Source of the DNA: Methylobacterium sp. Leaf112
GTDB taxonomy: Bacteria > Pseudomonadota > Alphaproteobacteria > Rhizobiales > Beijerinckiaceae
Direction of reading: 5' to 3'
NCBI RefSeq assembly: GCF_001423295.1
Contig: NZ_LMNG01000012.1
Location: 341,001-405,000 of the forward strand
Length of the DNA stretch: 64,000 nucleotides
Both the position numbers and the translations under genes were made by a program. Below the pieces are notes generated by a model, which saw only the letters and a list, made by a program, of their open reading frames with translations, searched no databases and had not been told where the DNA came from. Of the stretch, positions 43,931 to 52,779 are shown in pieces (positions within the stretch are counted from its first letter, which is position 1; each line of letters begins with the position of its first letter).

Positions 43931-44344
43931 TCACGTCGTCCCGCCGGTCGCGGGCGGCGGGGCGAGGCGGTCGCTGAGCGACTGCTCGTACTGGATGAGG
44001 TCCTTGCAGCGCTTGAGCGCGCGGTAGAGTTCGCGGGCCGCCACGAACTCGTGGATGTCGCGGATGTACGGCGCCGTCGTTGGCACCGCTTCTAGCAGGG
44101 CGTTGGCCTGCCGCACGAAGATGTCCTCGGCTTCCGGCGTCGGCTCGGCGAGGTACAGCACCGTCAAGGTGACGTAGAGGCGCTTGCAGGCCGTGTCGGC
44201 CTCGCTCTCCAGGATGATGTCGCTCTCGCGCAGGAAGTTCGTCACCGTCTCGATGACGAAGGAGGAGCGCCGCGATCCGTTGCGGATCGCCGTGCCGCCG
44301 ATCAGCAGGCGCTCGAACGGTTTCAGTTCGATCTTGAGGGGCAT
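43931..44344 (-). CDS. flbT: Flagellar biosynthesis repressor FlbT
   Basis: The 137-residue protein begins MPLKIELKPFERLLIGGTAI and continues RNGSRRSSFVIETVTNFLRE, then RLYVTLTVLYLAEPT, the pattern of FlbT. In Caulobacter FlbT binds the flagellin mRNA 5' leader and shortens its life, coupling flagellin synthesis to hook assembly. Here it is divergent from a flagellin gene across 247 bases, which gives both a leader target and a control region. The usual partner gene flaF is not adjacent. Confidence 0.93.
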   Translation of the reverse strand: MPLKIELKPFERLLIGGTAIRNGSRRSSFVIETVTNFLRESDIILESEADTACKRLYVTLTVLYLAEPTPEAEDIFVRQANALLEAVPTTAPYIRDIHEFVAARELYRALKRCKDLIQYEQSLSDRLAPPPATGGTT

Positions 44345-44591
44345 GGCGTCTCACGGGCGGCAGGGTCTCGCCTCCTTCCTCGGCGATCATGGTTAACAAA
44401 GCGTGAAGGCGCCGCCACGCCGATCCGGCTAAACCTTTGATGGATCGATGGATTCATCCAGGTCCACGGCATTCGACCGACGCACGACACCCCGCGTTCA
44501 TCACAACATTTAACAGGATCGCAAGGGGGACGTGGTCCTGTGGCGCTGTCTCCAAAAACGGAGACGCACCGATCAGAATGGATCGAAACCA

Positions 44592-46283
44592 ATGTCTTCA
44601 GGCGTCACCCTCACCGCCGCGACCCGCCAGAACCTGCTTTCGCTGCAGGGCACCGCGGACCTCCTGTCCAGCACCCAGAACCGGCTCTCGACGGGCAAGA
44701 AGGTCAACTCGGCCCTCGACAGCCCCGTCAGCTTCTTCACGTCCCAGGCGCTGACCAACCGCTCGTCGGATCTCGGCGGCCTCCTCGACAGCATCTCGAA
44801 CGGCGTCCAGACGATCCAGGCCGCCAACCAGGGCATCACCTCGATCCAGAAGCTTGTCGACTCGGCAAAATCCACCGCCAGTCAGGCCCTTTCCACCAAG
44901 TCGACCGCAACCGGCGCCAGCGCGACCAGCGCCGTCGCGACCGCAGCGGCTTCCCTGACATCCTCCACCGCGACGGCTGCAGCCGGCGCCGGCGGCGGCA
45001 CCGGTGCCGCAGCAGACGGCACGCACAACTTCTCCGGCTCCCATTCCTCGGTCTTCGTCGTCAAGGACGGAACGAATGCTGAGACCACCATCACCCTCAA
45101 CGCTGCGAATTTCGGCAATACGGTCAGCGACCTGACCAAGGTCAGCGCCGGCGAGATCCTGACGCAGATCAACAGCCAGCTGACCGCAGCCGGTGGCAAT
45201 GGCGCCCAGGTTCAGGCGTCGCTGACGACGGACGGTCGCCTGAACTTCACCTCGACCGCGACGGGCAGCGATTCGAAGGTGACGATCACCACGGGTGCCG
45301 TCCCCGGCGATACCGACATCGGCTTTGGCACCACCGCCAGCGCCGCGACCGTCGCCACGGGTGTCGATCCGACCGACGGCTCCACGAAGGCGCGCGCGAC
45401 CGGCACGGCGGTGGCTGCATTGGGCGGCGCCGGTGTCGCCGGTGCTACTTCGGGTATCACGGTGCAGCTCGGCAACAGCCCGGCCAAGACCCTGACCTTC
45501 ACCGGCACCGGACAGACCGGCGCGCAGTTGGTCACCCAGATCAACGACCAGATTGCTGCCGATGTGGGCCTCAAGGGTAAGCTGACCGCAAGCGTGACGA
45601 ACAACCAGCTGACGATCCGGTCGACGGATAGCGGTCCCGAGCAGAAGGTGACGGTGAAGTCCATCGGCGCAACCGATATCGGGTTCGGGACCGGAACCAG
45701 TTCAGCGCCGAGCACGGGCGTGACCGCATCCGGCACCGGCTCGACCTCGGCGAACGGAACCAATGCCCGTACCGCCCTGGCGCAGCAGTTCAACGAACTC
45801 CTGACGCAGATCACCCAGCAGGCACAGGACTCGAGCTACAACGGCGTAAACCTGCTCTATCGCGCCGGTTCGGACGCGAAGGAGAACACCCTGCACCTGT
45901 CGTTCAACGAGAAGGACACGAGCTCCCTGGACATCAAGGGCGTCAAGTTCGACGCGACGGGCCTCGGACTGCAGAGCGTCTCCGGCGGGTTCGCCAGCGA
46001 CGACGACATCAAGGCGTCTCTCACCCAGCTGACGAACGCTTCGGCCGCGCTCCGCACCCAGTCCTCGACCTTCGGCTCGAACCTCACCGTCGTGCAGAAC
46101 CGTCAGGACTTCTCGAAGCAGCTGATCAACATCCTCGACACCGGCTCGGCCAACCTGACGAACGCGGACCTCAACGAGGAAGCCGCCAACTCCCAGGCCT
46201 TGTCGACCCGCCAGTCCATCGGCATCTCGGCGCTCTCGCTCGCCAACACGGCGCAGCAGGGCATCCTGCAGCTGCTCCGCTAA
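44592..46283 (+). CDS. Flagellin with two repeated central modules
   Basis: The ATG at 44592 gives 563 residues. The conserved N-terminal D0/D1 region (SLQGTADLLSSTQNRLSTGK, ALDSPVSFFTSQAL) and C-terminal D1/D0 region (SSTFGSNLTVVQNRQDFSKQ, ALSLANTAQQGILQLL) bracket a long variable insert (about residues 110-395). The insert is two related modules; TDIGFGT occurs at 241-247 and again at 361-367, exactly 120 residues apart, each after a segment like AQLVTQINDQI. The insert is the exposed, antigenically variable part of the filament. Export is by the flagellar type III system. Two terminator hairpins follow. Confidence 0.95.
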   Translation: MSSGVTLTAATRQNLLSLQGTADLLSSTQNRLSTGKKVNSALDSPVSFFTSQALTNRSSDLGGLLDSISNGVQTIQAANQGITSIQKLVDSAKSTASQALSTKSTATGASATSAVATAAASLTSSTATAAAGAGGGTGAAADGTHNFSGSHSSVFVVKDGTNAETTITLNAANFGNTVSDLTKVSAGEILTQINSQLTAAGGNGAQVQASLTTDGRLNFTSTATGSDSKVTITTGAVPGDTDIGFGTTASAATVATGVDPTDGSTKARATGTAVAALGGAGVAGATSGITVQLGNSPAKTLTFTGTGQTGAQLVTQINDQIAADVGLKGKLTASVTNNQLTIRSTDSGPEQKVTVKSIGATDIGFGTGTSSAPSTGVTASGTGSTSANGTNARTALAQQFNELLTQITQQAQDSSYNGVNLLYRAGSDAKENTLHLSFNEKDTSSLDIKGVKFDATGLGLQSVSGGFASDDDIKASLTQLTNASAALRTQSSTFGSNLTVVQNRQDFSKQLINILDTGSANLTNADLNEEAANSQALSTRQSIGISALSLANTAQQGILQLLR

Positions 46284-46291
46284 GCCAAACG

Positions 46292-46357
46292 CCGCCGGCC
46301 TTCGGGCCGGCGGTCCGGACGACGACGAAAGGCCGGGGCGGTGCGCCCCGGCCTTTT
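46292..46357 (+). terminator. Double terminator after the flagellin gene
   Basis: The first hairpin at 46292-46313 has arms ccgccggcc and ggccggcgg with loop ttcg. The second at about 46328-46357 has arms aaaggccggggc and gcgccccggcctttt followed by T residues, a standard intrinsic terminator. It lies at the boundary with the reverse-strand PAS-kinase gene, so it may act for both. Confidence 0.88.
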
Positions 46358-46392
46358 CGCGTTCGAGGACCGGCGTCGACGGAAAAGTCCGC

Positions 46393-47439
46393 CTACTCCA
46401 CCGGCGAAACCAGCACCTCGGGCAGTTGGAGGTGGAGCGGGTCGTCCCGGGTGCCGAGGCCGCGCGCGGCGATCTCGGCCTGGGCGGCGTAGGCGGCGAT
46501 GAGGCGGGGGCCGAGGTTCGGCACCTCGACCTTGCCCGAGGGTGCTCCCTCGGCGTTGCTGCCGGAGACGATGGTCAACCGCACCGGCCCGCCCACCGGC
46601 GCGTCGATGACGAGGCTGATAGCGCAGGCGACGGATTCGGACGTGGTGTCGAGGCACTCCGACACCACCTCGGCGACGATCATCCCGAGGGCGTTCGCCG
46701 TGCGCGGCTCGACGAGGCTGGTGCCGGTTCCGCCGATGGTGACGCCGATGCGCCCGGCGCGTCGCAGCTGGCCGAGGCCGGAGGCGAGGCGGTGGAGATA
46801 GTCGCGCAGATCGATGGAGGCGATGTGGGGCGCCTCGTGCAGGTGCTGTTGCACCAGGGCGATGGCCCGCACCCGCTGGCCCAGGGCCTCGAAGCTGCCG
46901 CGGCAGGGGGGCGGCGCCGCCCGTCCGTAGAGGCCGATGAGGCTCACCATCACCTGCAGATTGTTGCGCACGCGGTGGTAGACCTCCGCGAGGAGCGCCT
47001 CCTTCTCCACGAGGGCGCGCTCGGAATGCTCCCGCGCCTCCTTGCGCTCGGTGATGTCGAAGCTAGTGCCGATGTAGCCCTCGAACGCACCGTCGCGGTG
47101 GAGCGGGCGGCCGGTGTCGAGGAGCCAGCGATAGGCGCCGTCGTGGCGGCGCAGGCGAAACTCCACCGTGAACGGGTCCCGGGCGGCGAGCGCCGTCTCG
47201 AACACCGACGCGTGGGCGGCCTCGTCGTCCGGATGGAGGCCGCGGCGCCAGCCCCGGCCCCGCTCCTCGGCCGCGTCACGGCCGGTGAAGGCGAGCCAGG
47301 ATTCGTTGTGGTGGACGGCGTGGCCCCGCGTGTCCGTGCGCCACATCATCAGAGGCACGAAATCCGCGAAGCGTCCGAAAGGGTCGCCCGCCACCGCGTG
47401 GCCCGGCCCTGCCTCGCTCAACGGGGTGTCCGCGGCCAT
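46393..47439 (-). CDS. PAS-domain histidine kinase (HisKA_2) with a degenerate ATPase domain
   Basis: The 348-residue protein has no membrane segment. A PAS/PAC unit spans about 20-135 (FVPLMMWRTDTRGHAVHHNE, GAYRWLLDTGRPLHRDGAFE, GYIGTSFDITERKEA). The phosphoacceptor box is H155 in EVYHRVRNNLQVMVSLIGLY. The ATP-binding region that should read like ELVTNALKYA is instead AEVVSECLDTTSE (257-269), without the N-box asparagine, and the DxGxG block is replaced by VSGSNAEGAP (291-300). It may accept or relay phosphate or signal by binding instead of kinase activity. It is the only gene here with a PAS domain. Confidence 0.85.
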   Translation of the reverse strand: MAADTPLSEAGPGHAVAGDPFGRFADFVPLMMWRTDTRGHAVHHNESWLAFTGRDAAEERGRGWRRGLHPDDEAAHASVFETALAARDPFTVEFRLRRHDGAYRWLLDTGRPLHRDGAFEGYIGTSFDITERKEAREHSERALVEKEALLAEVYHRVRNNLQVMVSLIGLYGRAAPPPCRGSFEALGQRVRAIALVQQHLHEAPHIASIDLRDYLHRLASGLGQLRRAGRIGVTIGGTGTSLVEPRTANALGMIVAEVVSECLDTTSESVACAISLVIDAPVGGPVRLTIVSGSNAEGAPSGKVEVPNLGPRLIAAYAAQAEIAARGLGTRDDPLHLQLPEVLVSPVE

Positions 47440-47577
47440 GTTCGTCCCGATCTACCGTTGCACACTGGCCCCACCACGCGCCAGACGCCGGTCAACGTGC
47501 CGTCCCCCGCCCCGTTCCGATTCGCCCTGCGGGTTCGGCGGTTGTCCCCGTCGAACACGGGAAAGCCCCTGCAGATG

Positions 47578-47622
47578 CCCGTGCAAGAGAGGCTCTTGCA
47601 AGAGAGGCCCTTGCAAGAGAAG
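47578..47622. repeat. Three 15-bp tandem repeats between two reverse-strand genes
   Basis: Units begin at 47578, 47593 and 47608: cccgtgcaagagagg, ctcttgcaagagagg, cccttgcaagagaag. They lie between the PAS-kinase start (47439) and the dehydrogenase stop (47653) and are not in a supported coding frame. The core ttgcaagaga contains a short palindrome (cttgcaag). Confidence 0.88.
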
Positions 47623-47652
47623 CGCCGAACGGCAGGTCCGGCCCCGGGGGCC

Positions 47653-48657
47653 TCAGAGCATGCTGGGCAGGATGCGGTCCGGCGGGCGGTGGCCGTCCAT
47701 GAAGATCTTGATGTTGATGATCACCTTCTCGCCCATGTCGGTGCGGCTCTCGTGGGTGGCCGAACCCATATGCGGCAGCAGCACCACCTTGCCGGCGCGC
47801 GCGAGCTTGACGAGGCGGGGGCTGACGGCGGGCTCCTGCTCGAACACGTCGAGGCCGGCCCCCGAGACGTCGCCGGCCTCGATGAGGCGGGCCAGGGCCG
47901 ACTCGTCGATCACCTCGCCGCGGGCAGTGTTGACCACGATGGCCTCGGGCTTGAGCAGCTTGAGGCGGCGGGCCGACAGGAGGTGGTAGGTCGCCGGCGT
48001 GTGCGGGCAGTTCACCGACACGATGTCGACGCGCGCCAGCATCTGGTCGAGGGATTCCCAGTAGGTCGCGTCGAGGTCGCGCTCGATGGTGCCCGGCACC
48101 CGGCGGCGGTTGTGATAGTGGATCTGCAGGCCGAACGCCTTGGCGCGGCGCGCCAGCGCCTGGCCGATGCGGCCCATGCCGACGATGCCGAGGCGCTTGC
48201 CGGTGATGCGCCGGCCCAGCATCCACGTCGGCGACCAGCCCGAATCCCAGGCGTCGTCGGGGATGATGCGCGCGCCCTCGGTGACCCGCCGGGCCACCGC
48301 CAGGATCAGCGCCATGGTCATGTCGGCGGTGTCCTCCGTCAGCACCCCGGGGGTGTTGGTGACGGTGATGCCGCGTTCCAGGGCGGCGGCAACGTCGATG
48401 TGATCGACGCCGTTGCCGAAATTCGCGATGAGGCGCAGGTTCGGGCCGGCCTGGGCGAGGAGCCCCGAATCGATCTCGTCGGTCACCGTCGGCACGAGGA
48501 CGTCGGCCTCGCGCAGGGCGGCCGCGAGGGCCTCGTGACTCAGGGGCTTGTCGTCGGTGTTCGGACGGATCTCGAAGAGTTCGCGCATGCGCGTCTCCAC
48601 CACCTCCGGGAGACGCCGGGTGATCACGACCAGCGGCTTGCGCTTGAGCGACTGCAT
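47653..48657 (-). CDS. D-2-hydroxyacid dehydrogenase (glyoxylate/hydroxypyruvate reductase-like)
   Basis: The ATG at 48657 gives 334 residues; the frame is open to 49590 but only by shadow. Family blocks: IANFGNGVDHIDVAAALERG, the NAD motif GIVGMGRIGQALARRAKAFG, VNCPHTPATYHLLS with the catalytic arginine-containing NTARGEVIDESALARLI, and the histidine in LLPHMGSATHESR. It reduces glyoxylate or hydroxypyruvate using NAD(P)H. A link to serine-cycle one-carbon metabolism is plausible for a methylotroph but not shown here. Confidence 0.9.
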   Translation of the reverse strand: MQSLKRKPLVVITRRLPEVVETRMRELFEIRPNTDDKPLSHEALAAALREADVLVPTVTDEIDSGLLAQAGPNLRLIANFGNGVDHIDVAAALERGITVTNTPGVLTEDTADMTMALILAVARRVTEGARIIPDDAWDSGWSPTWMLGRRITGKRLGIVGMGRIGQALARRAKAFGLQIHYHNRRRVPGTIERDLDATYWESLDQMLARVDIVSVNCPHTPATYHLLSARRLKLLKPEAIVVNTARGEVIDESALARLIEAGDVSGAGLDVFEQEPAVSPRLVKLARAGKVVLLPHMGSATHESRTDMGEKVIINIKIFMDGHRPPDRILPSML

Positions 48658-48948
48658 GCACCCTCCTCGATGCGAGCGATCCCCGGCGCGCCCTGCTCGG
48701 GTCCGGTCGGGTCGGCTCGCCCATGTTCCGGCCCGGCACCGGCGTGGCGGCTTACCGCGCGTTAACCACGCATCGGCCAGAACCACGTATCGATCCGGAC
48801 GGATAGACGCGACGGGGGTTGGAATGGGCGGCAACCCGCTCTCCAGCCCCGACGGCCTCTCTACCAGAGAGGCGACGGAACACAATGCGCGCCACGGCGG
48901 CCGGGGGCGTCGGCCCGGCCCCGTCCGCGCGGTTCGAGGACATGGACG

Positions 48949-49563
48949 ATGGCGCCTGCCGAGACCCTTTTCAGAACGCTTTCCAACACGCCTGCCCGTG
49001 CTTTCGCCCCGGCCCTGCTCCTCGGGTTCGCACTCGCGGCCGGAAGCGCCAACGCGGCACCGCCGCCACCGCCCACGCCGGGCGCCGGCGTCGGTTCGAA
49101 GACCGGCCTGCCCCTGCCGCGCTACGCCAGCCTCAAGACCGACCGGGTGAACCTGCGGGAAGGCCCGTCGAAGGATCACCGCACCCTGTGGGTGTTCCAG
49201 CGCGCCGGCCTGCCCGTGGAGATCGTCGCCGAATTCGAGACCTGGCGCCGCATCCGCGACTCCGAGGGCACGGAGGGCTGGGTGTTGCATTCGCTGCTGT
49301 CGGGGCGGCGCACCTCCATCGTCACGGCGGCCAAAGCGGGCGCGAAAGGCGAGACCAGGCCCGAGACGCCCCTCTACGCCCGCGCCGACGACGCGTCCGG
49401 CGAGCAGGCCCGCCTCCAGGCCGGCGTCATCGGCAGCGTGAAGAGCTGCACCGGCGCGTGGTGCCGCGTCGTCGTCGCCCTGCCCCAGAAGGGCGGCGAC
49501 GTCGACGGCTACGTCCGCCAGGAACGGCTGTGGGGGGTCTACCCGTACGAAAAGGTAGAGTAG
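48949..49563 (+). CDS. Secreted SH3-domain protein
   Basis: The ATG at 48949 gives 204 residues with a signal peptide (residues about 18-36, ALLLGFALAAGSANAAP). A bacterial SH3 domain follows: KTDRVNLREGPSKDHRTLWV, FQRAGLPVEIVAEFETWRRI, RDSEGTEGWVLHSLLSGRR, typical of SH3b modules that bind cell wall or act in signalling. A second, weaker SH3-like unit is at 135-200. It is likely periplasmic. A strong terminator follows. Confidence 0.85.
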   Translation: MAPAETLFRTLSNTPARAFAPALLLGFALAAGSANAAPPPPPTPGAGVGSKTGLPLPRYASLKTDRVNLREGPSKDHRTLWVFQRAGLPVEIVAEFETWRRIRDSEGTEGWVLHSLLSGRRTSIVTAAKAGAKGETRPETPLYARADDASGEQARLQAGVIGSVKSCTGAWCRVVVALPQKGGDVDGYVRQERLWGVYPYEKVE

Positions 49564-49592
49564 GCCCAGCCGCGACCTACGGACAGCCAACG

Positions 49593-49619
49593 AAAAAGGC
49601 CCGGCGAACCGGGCCTTTT
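49593..49619. terminator. Intrinsic terminator between the SH3 gene and irr
   Basis: The arms aaaaggcccgg and ccgggcctttt are perfect complements around cgaa. It can act on both convergent genes, the SH3 protein and irr. Confidence 0.9.
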
Positions 49620-49648
49620 GCGTGAACGGGAAAGATGCCTGAAACCGA

Positions 49649-50170
49649 TCAGGCCTTGCGGGCGACCGGACCGCGGCGGCGCAGGCGCACGATCACCTCG
49701 ACGCCGGCGATCTCCATGCCCTCGGGGGCGTCGGGGAGCGAATCGACGGTGATGCCGCAATCGGGCATGTCGAGAACCTGGCCCTCGTCCTCGAGGAAGA
49801 AGTGGTGGTGCTCGCTCGGGTTGGTGTCGAAGTAAGCCTTCGACCCGTCGAGGGCGAGCTGGCGCAGGAGGCCGGCTTCGGTGAACTGGTGCAGGGTGTT
49901 GTAGACGGTCGCCAGCGACACCGGCACCTTGGCGCGCATCGCCTCGTCGTACAGCATTTCCGCCGTGAGGTGGCGGTCGCCGCGCCCGAACAGGAGCCAG
50001 CCGAGCGACAGGCGCTGGCGGGTCGGTCGCAGGCCGGCCCGGCGCAGGCGATCGCGCAGGTCGGAGAGCGGGCAGCCGCGCCGTCCGGCGACATCGCCCG
50101 ACGGATTGGAGGTCCGTGCGTTCAGCATGGCCTGCAGCGGCAGCATGTTGGGAATCGCGGTGGCTGACAT
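49649..50170 (-). CDS. irr: Iron response regulator Irr (Fur family)
   Basis: Start set at ATG 50170; an in-frame TTG at 50179 is possible. The 173-residue protein has the Fur winged helix (RPTRQRLSLGWLLFGRGDRH, LTAEMLYDEAMRAKVPVSLA, TVYNTLHQFTEAGLLRQLAL). It carries both Irr heme features: a Cys-Pro motif near the N-terminus (GCPLSD, C33-P34) and the triple histidine HHH at 121-123 in SEHHHFFLEDEG. In Bradyrhizobium Irr, heme binding at these sites triggers degradation and so relieves repression when iron is plentiful. It is divergent from fabA, the order conserved in rhizobia. Confidence 0.92.
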   Translation of the reverse strand: MSATAIPNMLPLQAMLNARTSNPSGDVAGRRGCPLSDLRDRLRRAGLRPTRQRLSLGWLLFGRGDRHLTAEMLYDEAMRAKVPVSLATVYNTLHQFTEAGLLRQLALDGSKAYFDTNPSEHHHFFLEDEGQVLDMPDCGITVDSLPDAPEGMEIAGVEVIVRLRRRGPVARKA

Positions 50171-50489
50171 TTCACCCAAACTTCGGTCTTCGCAGAGTCA
50201 TTTATACGGAACCCGCGTCAGGGCCGCAACCCGAAGCCGCAGCGTTCGCTCCACGCCGGCCAAGCTGTGGACGCATGACGGGCACGGGGCAGCCCGGAGC
50301 CGCCCTGACCCGAGCCCGGCTGCACGCGGGATCGCCCCGGGCCGGCGAAATCCGCATGGGGGACGCACGCACCTTTGAGGCGCTGTGACGCTGTGTTAAC
50401 GAAGCGCCGCCTTCCTGCCCGGTCCGGCCTCGCGAGGCTGCGCGTCGCGCCCGGCGGACACCCCATCCTCGAGGACCGATCCCCTCATC
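50171..50489. other. 319-bp divergent control region between irr and fabA
   Basis: No supported coding frame lies here. It should hold the promoters of irr and fabA. The stretch gtgacgctgtgttaac near 50385-50400 is less GC-rich and is the best place for a fabA promoter. I could not identify a clear iron control element (ICE) by eye. Confidence 0.45.
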
Positions 50490-51056
50490 ATGTCTTCCGT
50501 CTCCGATCCCACCGCCCCCACCGGCACCCCGGCCCCCGCCCGGGCGACGCAGTACTCCTACGAGGACTTGCTGGCCTGCGGGCGCGGCGAGCTGTTCGGA
50601 GCCGGCAACGCCCAGCTGCCTCTGCCGCCCATGCTGATGTTCGACCGCATCGTCTCCATCGGCTCCGAGGGCGGCGCCCACGGCAAGGGCCACGTCCTGG
50701 CGGAATTCGACATCCGGCCGGACCTCTGGTTCTTCGGCTGCCACTTCAAGAACGATCCGGTGATGCCGGGCTGCCTCGGCCTCGACGCCCTGTGGCAGCT
50801 CGTCGGCTTCCACCTCGGCTGGCTCGGCGCCCCCGGACGCGGCCGTGCGCTCGGCGTCGGCGAGGTGAAGTTCACCGATCAGGTGCTCCCCACGGTCACC
50901 AAGGTGGTCTACGGCATCGACATCAAGCGGGTGCGCCTCGGCAAGCTGGTGCTCGGCATCGCCGACGGCTGGCTCGAAGCCGACGGCACACGGATCTACG
51001 AGGCCAAGGACCTGCGCGTCGCCTTGTTCCAGGCGCAGGGCTCGGCCGCCGCGTGA
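50490..51056 (+). CDS. fabA: 3-hydroxyacyl-ACP dehydratase/isomerase FabA
   Basis: The 188-residue protein has the active-site blocks [20 protein letters not shown] with H85 and D99, the hot-dog fold dehydratase/isomerase signature. FabA removes water from 3-hydroxydecanoyl-ACP and isomerises trans-2 to cis-3-decenoyl-ACP, the branch point to unsaturated fatty acids. It heads fabA-fabB followed by a small peptide gene and fabI. The usual start ATG 50490 gives a slightly long N-terminus for the family. Confidence 0.97.
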   Translation: MSSVSDPTAPTGTPAPARATQYSYEDLLACGRGELFGAGNAQLPLPPMLMFDRIVSIGSEGGAHGKGHVLAEFDIRPDLWFFGCHFKNDPVMPGCLGLDALWQLVGFHLGWLGAPGRGRALGVGEVKFTDQVLPTVTKVVYGIDIKRVRLGKLVLGIADGWLEADGTRIYEAKDLRVALFQAQGSAAA

Positions 51057-51143
51057 CGCCTTCCCGTTGAGATCGGGGCGGCCCCGTCTTAACTGACCAT
51101 CAACAGGGTGCCGACCGAAGCACCGGCGGAGTAGAAGCGGTCC

Positions 51144-52370
51144 ATGCGGCGTGTCGTGATCACCGGGATGGGCATCGTCTCGTCCATCGGCAACAACACC
51201 GACGAGGTCTTGGCCTCCCTGCGCGAGGCCAAGTCCGGCATCGGGCACTCGGCGTCCTATGCCGAGCACGGCTTCCGCAGCCAGGTCGAGGGTCGGCCGA
51301 GCCTCGACCCCGAAGGCGTGGTCGACCGCCGCGCCATGCGCTTCCACGGTGGCGGCACCGCCTGGAACCACGTCGCCATGGATCAGGCCATCCGCCAGTC
51401 CGGCCTCGAGCCGGGCGACATCTCCAACGACCGCACCGGCATCATCATGGGGTCGGGCGGCCCGTCGACGAAGGTGATCGTCGAATCCGCCGCCATCGCC
51501 CTCGACAAGGGCCCGAAGCGCGTCGGCCCGTTCGCGGTGCCCAAGGCCATGTCCTCCACCGCCTCGGCGACCCTGGCGACGTGGTTCAAGATCAAGGGCG
51601 TGAACTATTCCATCGCCTCGGCCTGCGCGACCTCGAACCATTGCATCGGCAACGCCGCCGAGATCATCCAGGGCGGCCGCCAGGACATCATCTTCGCGGG
51701 CGGTTGCGAGGACCTCGACTGGACCCTGTCGGTGCTGTTCGACGCCATGGGCGCCATGTCGTCGAAGTACAACGACACCCCGTCCCGGGCCTCGCGCGCC
51801 TACGACGTCAACCGCGACGGCTTCGTCATCGCGGGCGGGGCCGGCGTGCTGGTGCTGGAGGAATACGAGCACGCCAAGGCACGCGGCGCGACGATCTACG
51901 GCGAGATCGCCGGCTACGGCGCCACCTCAGACGGGCACGACATGGTCGCGCCGTCGGGCGAAGGCGCGGTGCGTTGCATGCAGCAGGCCATCGGCGGCCT
52001 GAAGGGCGCCCCCATCGACTACATCAACCCGCACGCCACTGCGACGCCGGTGGGCGACGCCAAGGAGATCGAGGCGATCCGCGAAGTCTTCGGGAACGGC
52101 GAGGCCTGCCCGCCGATCTCGGCGACGAAATCGCTGACCGGCCACTCCATGGGTGCCACGGGCGTGCAGGAGGCGATCTACTCGCTCCTGATGATGAACA
52201 ACGACTTCATCTGCGAGAGCGCGCATATCGACGAGATCGACCCGGCCTTCGCTGACATGCCGATCCTGCGCCAGCGCCGGGACGGGGCCAAGCTCGGCCA
52301 CGTCCTGTCGAACTCCTTCGGCTTCGGCGGCACCAACGCCACCCTGGTGCTGAAGAACGTCGACGCCTGA
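51144..52370 (+). CDS. fabB: Beta-ketoacyl-ACP synthase I FabB
   Basis: The 408-residue protein carries the condensing-enzyme triad: C161 in [13 protein letters not shown]297 in [12 protein letters not shown], and K329/H334 in [13 protein letters not shown]. It elongates acyl-ACP with malonyl-ACP and, together with FabA, makes unsaturated acyl chains. The start ATG at 51144 follows fabA by 87 bases. Confidence 0.97.
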   Translation: MRRVVITGMGIVSSIGNNTDEVLASLREAKSGIGHSASYAEHGFRSQVEGRPSLDPEGVVDRRAMRFHGGGTAWNHVAMDQAIRQSGLEPGDISNDRTGIIMGSGGPSTKVIVESAAIALDKGPKRVGPFAVPKAMSSTASATLATWFKIKGVNYSIASACATSNHCIGNAAEIIQGGRQDIIFAGGCEDLDWTLSVLFDAMGAMSSKYNDTPSRASRAYDVNRDGFVIAGGAGVLVLEEYEHAKARGATIYGEIAGYGATSDGHDMVAPSGEGAVRCMQQAIGGLKGAPIDYINPHATATPVGDAKEIEAIREVFGNGEACPPISATKSLTGHSMGATGVQEAIYSLLMMNNDFICESAHIDEIDPAFADMPILRQRRDGAKLGHVLSNSFGFGGTNATLVLKNVDA

Positions 52371-52462
52371 CACTTCGCCGTCCCCCGGATGTCGGAGTTC
52401 CAACGTCCGGGAACCGAAAGAGTCGGACTGCGTTTTCCCTGCAACACGCAAGGACGAAACGC

Positions 52463-52579
52463 ATGCTGTGGTTCACCCTGGGCACCGTCGGTGGATTGGC
52501 CGTCACCGGTCTGGCGGCCGTCTACGCCAAGCAGGCCCTGATCGATTGGGCGCGCGCCGACACCAACGGGTACTTCTAG
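52463..52579 (+). CDS. 38-residue membrane peptide between fabB and fabI
   Basis: A short frame of 38 codons starts at ATG 52463 with AAGGA 9 bases upstream and ends TAG at 52577-52579. It reads MLWFTLGTVGGLAVTGLAAV then YAKQALIDWARADTNGYF: one membrane helix (residues 2-21) followed by a short amphipathic tail. Its ribosome site, its membrane profile and the terminator that follows it support it as a real small protein. Family and role are unknown. Confidence 0.65.
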   Translation: MLWFTLGTVGGLAVTGLAAVYAKQALIDWARADTNGYF

Positions 52580-52623
52580 CCGCGTTCGCTCGGCGCACGG
52601 CGACCCAAATTCATATTTTCCCG

Positions 52624-52660
52624 TGAGAGCCGCTTCCGTGACGACGGAATCGGCTCTTTG
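52624..52660 (+). terminator. Terminator after the small membrane peptide gene
   Basis: The arms agagccg and cggctct enclose an inner stem ttccgt/acggaa around gacg, followed by tttg. It closes the fabA-fabB-peptide transcript, so fabI is probably expressed separately. Confidence 0.85.
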
Positions 52661-52779
52661 TCGTTGGGTGGCCGCGTTTTCCCCACGTTCGTCGGGTCCA
52701 CCGGACCGCGAAACGCTCTAAGCTCCCGTGACAGGGATCAGAGCGACGGCCGGAACGGGCCACGCCCACGGGGAAACGC

